Below are positions 8,738 through 16,386 of a DNA stretch of 64,000 bases, in pieces. The notes under the pieces are model-generated. The model saw nothing but the letters and a program-made list of their open reading frames with translations. It was not told where the DNA came from and made no database searches. The translations under genes and the position numbers were made by a program. The stretch is from Candidatus Kuenenia stuttgartensis (GTDB lineage Bacteria > Planctomycetota > Phycisphaerae > Phycisphaerales > SM1A02): positions 1 through 64,000 of the forward strand of contig CAMDMA010000013.1 in the NCBI GenBank assembly GCA_945902075.1, in the 5' to 3' direction. How positions within the stretch are numbered: position 1 is the first letter of the stretch; each line of letters begins with the position of its first letter.

Positions 8738-9622
8738 GTGAAAATCCACCTCAACGGCATCCTCACCGACGAACGCGACGCGCACATCAGCGTGTTCGAC
8801 CGAGGATTTCTCTTCGGTGATGGCGTCTATGAACTGATCCGATACTTTGACGGATTCGGCGTCGGCCTTGAGGCCCACGCGCAACGCCTTGCGCGCAGCC
8901 TCGCACTTGCGCGCATCACCGGATTCGATGCATTGACCCTGCCAGAACTCTGCGCCGATCTCCTCAAAGCGAACGGGCTCCGTGACGCGGTGGTCTACCT
9001 TCAAGTGACCCGTGGCGCCGGTCGGATTCGGTCGCATGTCCCCAACGAGCCGCTCACGCCGACGATCGTTGCGATCGCGACACCGAGCGAGGCGATCGGG
9101 AGTCTCGAACAACCTCAGGAAATCGCAGCAATCACGACGGAAGACTTGCGCTGGAAAATCTGCGAGATCAAGACGATCTCGTTGATGGGAAACATCCTGC
9201 ACCTCCTCGACGCCGATACACAGAGCGCGAGTGAGGCGATCCTTCATCGTGACGGTTTCGTTGGTGAGGGCGCCTACTCGAATGTGGCTCTCAGCATCAA
9301 CGGAACACTCGTCACGCCTCCCGTGGCGGATGATCCGCCGATCTTGCACGGAACTGCACGCGTCGACTTGCTCGCCGCCGCGCAGCAATGCGGTATTCCC
9401 ACAGAGATTCGCCGCGTCACGCGCGTCGAACTCGCGACCGCCAACGAGGTGATGATTACCTCGAGTCGTCGTTTTGTGAGTGCTGTCACGCGCCTCGACG
9501 GCGAGAGCGTTGGTTCGGGCAGCGCTGGTCCGATGACGCGCGCCCTCTTCGAGACCATGCGCGATGAAATTGTCTCGCAGATTGCCGCGCGCGCAGTGCC
9601 GCTTGTGCACGCCGAACCCTGA
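8738..9622 (+). CDS. Class IV PLP aminotransferase (DAAT/BCAT-like)
   Basis: A fold-type IV PLP enzyme of 294 residues. The signature VFDRGFLFGDGVYE lies near the N-terminus. EIKTISLMGN holds the predicted PLP lysine, and DGFVGEGAYSNVALSING matches the conserved phosphate-binding region. The sequence is closer in feel to D-amino acid transaminase than to branched-chain aminotransferase, but substrate (D-amino acid, branched-chain, or aminodeoxychorismate) cannot be settled. I start at GTG 8738 (VKIHLNG) because an ATG at 8645 would overlap btpA by 61 nt and add unrelated residues. An AAGGA lies 13 nt upstream. Followed after 38 bp by coaX. Confidence 0.88.
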   Translation: MKIHLNGILTDERDAHISVFDRGFLFGDGVYELIRYFDGFGVGLEAHAQRLARSLALARITGFDALTLPELCADLLKANGLRDAVVYLQVTRGAGRIRSHVPNEPLTPTIVAIATPSEAIGSLEQPQEIAAITTEDLRWKICEIKTISLMGNILHLLDADTQSASEAILHRDGFVGEGAYSNVALSINGTLVTPPVADDPPILHGTARVDLLAAAQQCGIPTEIRRVTRVELATANEVMITSSRRFVSAVTRLDGESVGSGSAGPMTRALFETMRDEIVSQIAARAVPLVHAEP

Positions 9623-9660
9623 TCACGTCGCGTTCTGTTCTCTGAAACTTGAGCTCCAAG

Positions 9661-10635
9661 ATGTCCATGCCTGAAGCATCACAACCTCCCGTTCTCGCGA
9701 TTCAAGTTGGTAACACGCGCATCAAACTCGCGGTGTTCCGCGGCACTGACCCCGAAGAGGTTGTATTTCTCCCAAAGGAAGACATCACCGGTGCCGCTGA
9801 GACAGCGATGCGCATGTACGAAATGATCGGCGCGGATGTCGACTCGGCGGTGCTGGTCGCGAGTGTGAATAAGCCGGTTTCTGATGCGCTCGTGGGTGCG
9901 CTCCGCGATCAACTTGCTTGTGAGATCTTTGCAGTTCCAAGCGATATGCCAGTGCCGATTGGCACGTGCCTGGCGCCGAGCGCCAAGCCAGGCGTGGATC
10001 GCCTGCTCAATGCGGCTGCTGCGTGGGACAAATTGCGCCAAGCATGCATCGTGATTGACGCGGGCACCTGTATCACTGTTGATTTTGTCGATGGCGAGGG
10101 AGTCTTTCATGGCGGCGCGATCGCACCCGGAGTACGCATGCAGTTACGCGCCATGCATGAACAGACTGCGAGTTTGCCCGCGATCGACTTTGAACCACCG
10201 GAGGGCGTTGCCTGGGGCGCGGACACCCGTGAAGCGATGATCCGCGGCGTGTATCACGGCGCACGAGGGCTCGTCTGGAGACTCATCGAAAAATACGCTG
10301 AGCAGTACGGAGGCTTTCCTCCGACGGTCGCCACAGGCGGCGATGCGCAAATGCTCTTCGCAGATGACGAACTCATTAACCAAATCGTGCCGGATCTCGT
10401 GTTGCGTGGAATGGCAATCGCGGCGCGCAGTGCGCTTGACCCCTCCGACGCCGACGCGCTCGAACGGCCCTCCGCGTCGTACGCAAGCGGTGGATTCTCG
10501 CTCCTACCCGGTCAAACCGAACCGAAACTACCGCGGCGACTCGACCGAGGAACGGCGCCGTTTCCGTCGGATGATGGCAACGCGCCGGACGAAAACGCAG
10601 GAAATGCCGGCCTAGACGATGATTTCGGGGAGTGA
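9661..10635 (+). CDS. coaX: Type III pantothenate kinase
   Basis: Phosphorylates pantothenate with ATP, the first step of coenzyme A synthesis. The ASKHA-fold signatures are present: AIQVGNTRIKLAVF (phosphate loop 1), KPGVDRLLNAAAAW, VIDAGTCITVDFV (phosphate 2 and catalytic aspartate), GGAIAPGVRMQLRAMHEQTA, and VATGGDAQMLF (adenosine-side motif). Length is about 324 residues, longer than typical CoaX (about 255) because of a C-terminal acidic and proline-rich tail of about 65 residues (after about 260) that looks disordered. The start is ATG 9661; an in-frame TTG at 9649 is possible. Type III enzymes are usually not feedback-inhibited by CoA. Confidence 0.93.
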   Translation: MSMPEASQPPVLAIQVGNTRIKLAVFRGTDPEEVVFLPKEDITGAAETAMRMYEMIGADVDSAVLVASVNKPVSDALVGALRDQLACEIFAVPSDMPVPIGTCLAPSAKPGVDRLLNAAAAWDKLRQACIVIDAGTCITVDFVDGEGVFHGGAIAPGVRMQLRAMHEQTASLPAIDFEPPEGVAWGADTREAMIRGVYHGARGLVWRLIEKYAEQYGGFPPTVATGGDAQMLFADDELINQIVPDLVLRGMAIAARSALDPSDADALERPSASYASGGFSLLPGQTEPKLPRRLDRGTAPFPSDDGNAPDENAGNAGLDDDFGE

Positions 10636-10735
10636 CCGCGCGCATGCGGCAGACAGCACCCCACAATCAGTCTGTTTCCGCGCAACTTGAGTTTTGCGCT
10701 TCTCTTTCTCGGAAATCACGCCGATCTCTCCTTCG

Positions 10736-11788
10736 ATGAGCGGCATCGCTCCTCCATCTCCACCCACCAACGAGCGCGCGTCGGGCGCGCCGCTCGAAGT
10801 AGCCTGCTACCGCGCAACTCCCCACGGAGTCGGCGCCGTTGCTGTGATTGAGGTGATCGGCGATGTCTCGGCGTGTCTCGAAGCCTTGTGTGGACGCGAC
10901 GTCGAAGTCGGCGCCCTCCGACTACGTCGGTTTGAGGGCATCGACGAAGGCCTCGTCGCTCGACTTGCACCGGAGCGTGCGCAACTTATGCCGCACGGCG
11001 GAACACGCATTGTGGAGCGGCTCGCAGAGTGGCTCGCGCTCCACGGCGCACACTGGATCGACGATCCGTTGGCAGCACGAACGGCGTTCGACCCGATCGA
11101 ACTCTTCCCAGAAGCCAACGACCCCATTGAAGCACTCGCACTCGCGACCATGGCGCGTGCGGCAAGTCCGCTTGCTGTACCTCTACTCCTCGCGCAGAGC
11201 GAGCGTTGGAGCGCGTTCCGCGCTGATCCAACTGCTCCCGCGCTCAACACCGATGACCTCGCGCGCGCGGCACGACTCATGCGGCTTGTTGATGCGCCGC
11301 GCGTCGCACTCGTCGGTCGACCAAACGCTGGGAAAAGCACACTCTCAAACGCGCTTCTCGGGCGGACCGGTTCCATCGTCTCCGCTGAGGAAGGCACAAC
11401 GCGCGATGCGGTCAGCGCACGAATCGATCTTGCCGGACTGGTCGTCGAGTGGTTCGACCTTCCAGGGGTGCGCGAAACAACGGACGAAGTCGAGCGCGCG
11501 GCCATCGGGCTTGCCCAGACTCTGCTTCAAGACGCCGACTTTGTGATTTCGCTTGCCGCTCCCGGTGTTCCGTGGCTCACGCTCGATCGCCCGCCCGACC
11601 TGCGTCTCTTCGGAAAGAGCGACATTGCGGCTCCAGACGATGCTGCGCGTACAAACGCCGATCTCGTCGTGAGCGCGGCGACTGGCGAAGAACTCGCAAC
11701 GCTGCGGCAACTCGTTCGCGACACGCTCGTTCCGCGTGCCGATCGCGAATCGAAGCGGCCATGGCGCTTCGACCCGCGCCTTGATTGA
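10736..11788 (+). CDS. MnmE/TrmE-like GTPase lacking the C-terminal CIGK motif
   Basis: A 350-residue protein with the MnmE domain order but reduced. Residues about 20-100 resemble the tetrahydrofolate-binding TrmE N-terminus (CYRATPHGVGAVAVIEVIG). A helical linker follows, then a GTPase domain with G1 GRPNAGKST (194-202), a G2-like TTRD (221-224), G3 DLPG (241-244, replacing DTAG) and a weak G4 GKSD. True MnmE is about 450 residues and ends in a C(I/L)GK motif whose cysteine is essential for wobble-uridine modification. This protein ends KRPWRFDPRLD with no such cysteine. It is either a degenerate MnmE or a paralogue with another role. Start ATG 10736 is preferred over TTG 10694. Confidence 0.75.
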   Translation: MSGIAPPSPPTNERASGAPLEVACYRATPHGVGAVAVIEVIGDVSACLEALCGRDVEVGALRLRRFEGIDEGLVARLAPERAQLMPHGGTRIVERLAEWLALHGAHWIDDPLAARTAFDPIELFPEANDPIEALALATMARAASPLAVPLLLAQSERWSAFRADPTAPALNTDDLARAARLMRLVDAPRVALVGRPNAGKSTLSNALLGRTGSIVSAEEGTTRDAVSARIDLAGLVVEWFDLPGVRETTDEVERAAIGLAQTLLQDADFVISLAAPGVPWLTLDRPPDLRLFGKSDIAAPDDAARTNADLVVSAATGEELATLRQLVRDTLVPRADRESKRPWRFDPRLD

Positions 11789-11843
11789 ACCTCAGCATGC
11801 CTCGCACTGCGCTTAGCGCATCCGTCGCGCGATCGCGGCCCGT

Positions 11844-12623
11844 TCACAAGCCCATGATCGAATAGCCGCTATCAACGTAGATCACCTGTCCGGTCACGCC
11901 ACGCGAGAGGTCAGACAGCAGATACGCTGAAGTGTCGCCAACCTCATCGCCGGTGATGTTTCGGCGCAGCGGCGCTTTCTTCTCGACCCAATCCAGAATA
12001 TCGCTGAAGCCTCCAACGGCCATCGATGAGAGCGTTTTGAGCGGCCCTCCCGACACGATGTTGCAGCGGATATTGCGTTCGCCGAGTTCCATGGCGAGGT
12101 AGCGATTGGTCGCCTCGAGCGCTGCCTTCGCAACGCCCATCACGTTGTAACCAGGCACTGCCTTCTCAGCTCCGTAATAACTGAGCGCGAGCATAGAGCC
12201 GCCGTTGGGCATGATGTCCTTCGCGCGATTTGCCATCGCCATATAGGTGTAGGCGGAGATATCCATCGCTTGGGTGAAGACCGCGCGAGGAGTTGGCGTG
12301 AAGACGCCAGCCTTGAGCCAATCTTTATCCGCGAACGCGATCGAATGCACGATGAAATCGATCTGCCCGAAGTCCGCCTTGAGTTTCGCGAAGACGCGAT
12401 CAAGATCCTCGTCGCTTCCGGCGTCCATCGGCTCAAGCCACGGTGTGGCGACGCCGAGGCTCTCAACCGCCTTCCGAACGCGGCGCTCCATCTTCTCGCC
12501 GGGAAGATGGGTGTAGGCACACTCCGCGCCCTCGCGGAGAAGGCTCTTCGCGATGGAGTACGCAAAGCTGTAGTCATTCACGATGCCAACGACGAGTCCG
12601 CGCTTGCCAGTCATGAGTCCCAT
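11844..12623 (-). CDS. fabI: Enoyl-[acyl-carrier-protein] reductase
   Basis: Last reductive step of each fatty-acid elongation cycle, NADH-dependent. A 259-residue short-chain dehydrogenase fold with the divergent FabI cofactor region GLVVGIVNDYSFAYSIA at residues 9-25. The catalytic set corresponds to Tyr149, Tyr159 and Lys166 in LSYYGAEKAVPGYNVMGVAK, matching the E. coli FabI pattern. Start ATG 12623 has AAGGAG directly upstream. The frame stays open for another 73 codons through the tRNA-Arg gene, but that extension is not coding. Stands alone, convergent with the MnmE-like gene. Confidence 0.97.
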   Translation of the reverse strand: MGLMTGKRGLVVGIVNDYSFAYSIAKSLLREGAECAYTHLPGEKMERRVRKAVESLGVATPWLEPMDAGSDEDLDRVFAKLKADFGQIDFIVHSIAFADKDWLKAGVFTPTPRAVFTQAMDISAYTYMAMANRAKDIMPNGGSMLALSYYGAEKAVPGYNVMGVAKAALEATNRYLAMELGERNIRCNIVSGGPLKTLSSMAVGGFSDILDWVEKKAPLRRNITGDEVGDTSAYLLSDLSRGVTGQVIYVDSGYSIMGL

Positions 12624-12746
12624 TCGTGCGCTCCTTTCGCGGCGAACCGCGGGGGTACAAGGTAGCACGTCTCGAATCGCCGCACTTTTTCCCAGGGCTC
12701 TTGGCCCTTTCCCAATGGGCCAAACGCCGCTACCCTCTGCGACTCT

Positions 12747-12820
12747 GCGCGCGTAGCTCAACTGGATAGAGCATCGGTCTTCGAAACCGAAGGTTGGGGG
12801 TTCGATTCCCTTCGCGCGCG
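12747..12820 (+). tRNA. tRNA-Arg (anticodon TCG)
   Basis: A full cloverleaf can be drawn. Acceptor GCGCGCG (12747-12753) pairs with CGCGCGC (12813-12819), discriminator G at 12820. The D arm is GCTC/GAGC. The anticodon arm TCGGT/ACCGA holds loop CTTCGAA with anticodon TCG. The T arm is GGGGG/CCCTT around TTCGATT. CCA is not encoded. It decodes CGA and, by wobble, other CGN arginine codons. Confidence 0.96.
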
Positions 12821-12848
12821 TTTGCCACACTCCGCGTCCCATGCGTGC

Positions 12849-14012
12849 ATGATGGACTGCATCGTCGCGGTCGAGCGCGCCGTCGCTGCAACCGCTGACG
12901 CCGAGCTCGCTCGCGAGGTGGCACGACTCTCTGACCTCTATACGACCGGCCGTGGAGCGTTGGCGCGCGAACAGGCGAGTGCTTCGTTCCTCGCTGCGAA
13001 GTGTGAGTACTTCCTCGCGAGCGACGCACCGAAAGTTGGACTCGCCCTCGACGAATGCGCACGTCGCGAAGCATCCTTCGCACGACTCGCGGGGCTTGAT
13101 GTCGTTCGCATCACCGATCTCGGCGCGGGCGTCGGTGCGACAAGCACCGGATGCCTCGCGTGGCTTGCTGCGGCGCGTGCACGCGACGGGGCGACCAGAC
13201 GGATGCGCATCGAGTTACACGCGGTCGAGCTCGGCGAGCCAGCGGCTCGCGCGTTCGAACGATCGGTGGCGGCGGCGGCGGCGCACGCGGGTTTCGACCT
13301 CGCGCTCAAAATTGAAGCGCGCGATTTCCGGAACTTCCTCATACCGCCCTCGGATCTCGTGCTTTGCCAGACTGCGCTCAATGAAATGCTCGTGGATGCA
13401 ACCTATGGCCGCGACACAGTGGCGATGGTGCGCCGTTGGGCGGAGTCGGCTCCGCTTCTCGTGATTGAGCCGGCGCTCAAGACGACAACACGCGCACTGA
13501 TGGCACTGCGTGACGCGATCCTCGCGCCCGGCGGCGTCTCTGTCATCGCGCCTTGCCTCCACCAGAAACCCTGTCCGATGCTTGCGCGAGGGGGCGATTG
13601 GTGTCACGAGGCCAGACGCATTGCACCAACCCCGCGTGTCGCAGCGATCGACCGCATCGTCGGTCGCCGGGACGGTCGCGCGCTGTTCGCATTTCTTGCG
13701 ACCATTCCGGGCTCAAAGATGGATTTGGCGGAAGGAAGTGACGGCGACACTCCAACTGCAGTTGGCAGAACGGTTCCGCTTCGGATCGTGACCGACCCGC
13801 TCGGAAGCCGCGGAAAGACGGAACGGCTTGTGTGTCGGGGCGACGGCGAACTTCGCATGATGCGCCTGCTTGACCGTGAGACGCGCGCGGGCAACGTATT
13901 GTTCGCGGACGCAGAACGCGGCGCGCTCCTGCGCGTCGATCCGTTGCCTGAGAATGATCGAATTTCTCCTGAAGCGACTGTGGAGAATGCGTTCTTGACG
14001 AACTCGACTTGA
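12849..14012 (+). CDS. Rsm22-family rRNA methyltransferase-like protein
   Basis: A 387-residue protein of the Rsm22/METTL17 family, SAM-methyltransferase-fold proteins tied to small ribosomal subunit assembly. The SAM loop is DLGAGVGA (residues 90-97). The family region APCLHQKPCPMLARGGDWCH is present. Cys236, Cys242, Cys252 and Cys329 (the last in LVCRGD) match the spacing of the four cysteines that hold a 4Fe-4S cluster in METTL17. The cluster is inferred from that family, not shown. ATG 12849 is followed by a second ATG at 12852. An upstream TTG at 12822 would almost touch the tRNA gene. Lies 28 bp after tRNA-Arg. Confidence 0.85.
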   Translation: MMDCIVAVERAVAATADAELAREVARLSDLYTTGRGALAREQASASFLAAKCEYFLASDAPKVGLALDECARREASFARLAGLDVVRITDLGAGVGATSTGCLAWLAAARARDGATRRMRIELHAVELGEPAARAFERSVAAAAAHAGFDLALKIEARDFRNFLIPPSDLVLCQTALNEMLVDATYGRDTVAMVRRWAESAPLLVIEPALKTTTRALMALRDAILAPGGVSVIAPCLHQKPCPMLARGGDWCHEARRIAPTPRVAAIDRIVGRRDGRALFAFLATIPGSKMDLAEGSDGDTPTAVGRTVPLRIVTDPLGSRGKTERLVCRGDGELRMMRLLDRETRAGNVLFADAERGALLRVDPLPENDRISPEATVENAFLTNST

Positions 14013-14083
14013 TTGATCTTCGTCGGCTTCGTATGCTCGCAGCCTTCAAGAGCTTGACCCTTCTATTGTGACTCTCGGGTCGT

Positions 14084-14512
14084 ATGAACCGATTCGCCGC
14101 CATCCTCGCCTTCGTCGCGATCTTCCTCTCCGGAGGCGGCGTGTCGAAGTTTGCCCACGTGATGGCTGCGCACGTCGTGGTTGCGCACGGTGGCTGTACC
14201 GAAATCGGCAGTTCGTGCAACACGCACCGTCCTCTTGCAAACGATTTCGCGAGCGCGGCGAAACATGCGTGCGCGTCCGCGATGCATGCTGTCGAGCAAG
14301 ACACAGCCGAGCACCACTCGCACGACCCGCTTGCTGACGACTGCGCAGTATGCGTCGAACTTGCTGCGAGCCTTCTCGCGCCGACCCTTTTCTCTCCCTT
14401 CACCACCGTCCTCTCTGTACTCGCGCTCGTTCACGACCGCGAAGCTGCGCAAATTCCAGCCCCCTCCGCGCTCGCCGCATGCGCCGCGCGGCCCCCGCCA
14501 CACGCCGCCTGA
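14084..14512 (+). CDS. DUF2946-like Cys/His-rich membrane protein
   Basis: A 142-residue protein with an N-terminal hydrophobic segment (1-20) and a second one at about 92-116. Between them is a Cys/His-rich stretch: Cys38, Cys45, Cys63, EHHSHD at 76-81 and CAVC at 87-90. The C-terminus ARPPPHAA resembles the ending of DUF2946 proteins. The pattern suggests a metal-binding (Cu or Zn) membrane protein, but DUF2946 is of unknown function and the match is by eye. It leads a same-strand run of four genes up to the terminator at 17146. Confidence 0.6.
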   Translation: MNRFAAILAFVAIFLSGGGVSKFAHVMAAHVVVAHGGCTEIGSSCNTHRPLANDFASAAKHACASAMHAVEQDTAEHHSHDPLADDCAVCVELAASLLAPTLFSPFTTVLSVLALVHDREAAQIPAPSALAACAARPPPHAA

Positions 14513-14640
14513 ATCGGTTGTCTTGCGCCGATGAACCCGATGACGGTCGCCTCAAACGGGCGGCCTGTATTCCATCGGATCGCATCGGGGCCTCCCCTTC
14601 AGCTCTTCCTCCCCGCCGGCTCGTCCGACAGGAGATTTTC

Positions 14641-15447
14641 GTGGCAATTCATCCAATCGGTGCTGGTAGCCCATCGGCTCGGCCCGCATTCACACTCGTC
14701 GAACTTCTCGTCGTACTCGCCATCGTTGCGATCGTGGTCGGACTGCTTTTTCCGGCCGCCGCATCGATGCGGCAACATGCACGCACCGCGAATTGCGCAG
14801 CACATCTCCGTTCACTTCAGCTCGCGTCGCTTGCCTATTCGACCGACGAAGCCGGCTGGCTGATCGACGCACGCCTCCCCCACGGCGGATTTGATCAGGG
14901 CAGTTCGGAGAGTTTCGTCGAAGTGCTCGCGCGCCGAGACTATTGCGACACGACACTCATCCGCTCGCCGCTCGATGACAGTCCGCACTGGGCTGTCAGT
15001 CAGGGTGGCGAGGGGACTCCAGTCCCTGGAACCAACGGCGCTTTTCGTCGCACCAGTTACGGACTCAACAACCACCTCGCACGCGAGTTCTCGCCGTGGG
15101 CTGGCGTTGACCCATCGATGACGACCGACAGACTTTCAAAGGTTTCCGATCACGCGGGAACGGTGCAATTGCTTCTCATGGCGCCGACCGGAGCATTTGC
15201 CGGCGCAGATCATCCGCACGTCGAAGGTTGGGGTTCGTCGGCGCAAGCTGCATCGATTGCTTCAACCGAGGTTGCGGTCGCTGCGGCGTCGCGTGATGCG
15301 CCGTCCTCAAACGCTCGGTCAAACTGGAGTTTTCTCGACGGTCACGTCGAGACCACCTCGTTCGGCGGCGTCTATCTCGATGAGGAACACAACCGATTCG
15401 ATCCCCATGTCCGTTGGACATTTCTCGCGTCCCCTGCCGCGCCGTGA
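14641..15447 (+). CDS. Prepilin-like protein with H-X9-DG motif
   Basis: A 268-residue protein with a type IV pilin-like N-terminus. PAFTLVELLVVLAIVAIVVG (about residues 16-35) has the Phe-Thr-Leu-x-Glu cleavage/methylation site followed by the hydrophobic helix. The C-terminal part has HVEGWG and NWSFLDGHVE, fitting the H-X9-DG processing-associated motif of the large planctomycetal prepilin/DUF1559 group. GTG 14641 is chosen because GGAG lies 7 nt upstream and the segment before it is arginine-rich and out of character. It would be exported and processed by a prepilin peptidase. Such proteins are abundant in Planctomycetota and their role is unclear. Confidence 0.85.
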   Translation: MAIHPIGAGSPSARPAFTLVELLVVLAIVAIVVGLLFPAAASMRQHARTANCAAHLRSLQLASLAYSTDEAGWLIDARLPHGGFDQGSSESFVEVLARRDYCDTTLIRSPLDDSPHWAVSQGGEGTPVPGTNGAFRRTSYGLNNHLAREFSPWAGVDPSMTTDRLSKVSDHAGTVQLLLMAPTGAFAGADHPHVEGWGSSAQAASIASTEVAVAAASRDAPSSNARSNWSFLDGHVETTSFGGVYLDEEHNRFDPHVRWTFLASPAAP

Positions 15448-15481
15448 AATGCGTAGTACCCCTATTTCAAGAGGAAATTTC

Positions 15482-16288
15482 ATGCATTCTGCATCTGCTT
15501 TCTATGTGACCCCAGCGGCACTTTCGCGGGCGTTCATGATCACAAGCCTCACCATTGCCGCAAACGCACGTGCCCATCATATAGGCGACGTCGCCGTCAG
15601 CACGAGTGGCGGCATCATCGCAACCAATGCGTTCACTGAGTCGGGAAACATTGCTGAGCGCGTCTTCGGTGCGACGTTCGGAGACACGGGCGTCGCGCGA
15701 TTCACGTCAAACCCTGGCTTCGACGCGATACCCGGCACGTTCAACACCGGTTCGCGCGTTGGGTTCACGCCACTCGCGGGGCTGCGTCGCTTCACGGGAA
15801 CTTCGGTCGAGCCAGTTTCGACGGAACGGCTGCAGATCAAGTTTCTCACGCTCATGAGTGTCATCGGAATCGATCCTGCACCGGGATTTGATCTCGCCGT
15901 GCAGTCCAATGGTGGCTGGCACCGTCACTTCAACTTCACGCTCTTCGCCGAGGGTGGCAAGCTGCCCTCGTCGGGTCTCTATGTCGCCGAGTTCGAGCTT
16001 TACGCAAACGATGGCGTCACGCTTCCGAGCCTGCCGTTCTGGGTGGTCTACAACGACGCACGCAGCGCAGCGGAACTCGCGGAAGCCGTTGCGTGGGTCA
16101 AGGCAAACCTCGTCGATGATGCCCCGGCATGTCCCGCAGATTTCGATCGTGACGGCGAAGTCGGTGCACCCGACCTCTCCGTCATTCTTGGTGCTTGGGG
16201 AACAGCGGATGCAGATCTCGACGGCGATGGCCTCACCGGCGCCGCCGACCTCTCCGCCGTGCTCGCGTCCTGGGGCGCGTGTCCGTAA
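15482..16288 (+). CDS. Secreted protein with dockerin-like paired EF-hand C-terminus
   Basis: A 268-residue exported protein with a signal-like N-terminus (about residues 1-30, ending around NARAHH). The body is beta-rich with no named family. The C-terminus (about 216-268) carries two calcium-binding repeats, DFDRDGEVGAPDLSVILGAWG and DLDGDGLTGAADLSAVLASWG, the dockerin-like arrangement common in Phycisphaerae secreted proteins. It is a paralogue of the next gene: both share a LY/IYxAxF segment and AVAWxxANLV just before the C-terminal module. ATG 15482 has a GAGGAAA ribosome site. Start of a possible metal-linked locus is discussed in findings. Confidence 0.8.
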   Translation: MHSASAFYVTPAALSRAFMITSLTIAANARAHHIGDVAVSTSGGIIATNAFTESGNIAERVFGATFGDTGVARFTSNPGFDAIPGTFNTGSRVGFTPLAGLRRFTGTSVEPVSTERLQIKFLTLMSVIGIDPAPGFDLAVQSNGGWHRHFNFTLFAEGGKLPSSGLYVAEFELYANDGVTLPSLPFWVVYNDARSAAELAEAVAWVKANLVDDAPACPADFDRDGEVGAPDLSVILGAWGTADADLDGDGLTGAADLSAVLASWGACP

Positions 16289-16386
16289 CGCCTGCCCTGT
16301 CTCGCGTGCGCATTGCGCGCTCTTTCTCCCTCTCAGAACTACGCAACTCGCCTTCACCCGCAAGTTCGCCACCGAAAGCTCTCACC

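Noticed and set aside
9623-9660. TTG 9649 as the coaX start
   Set aside because: It would add only four residues with no better ribosome site than ATG 9661; kept as an alternative.
12624-12842. A 73-codon upstream extension of fabI in the same frame
   Set aside because: It runs through the tRNA-Arg gene and the ATG at 12623 has an AAGGAG ribosome site, so the extension is an artefact of an open frame.
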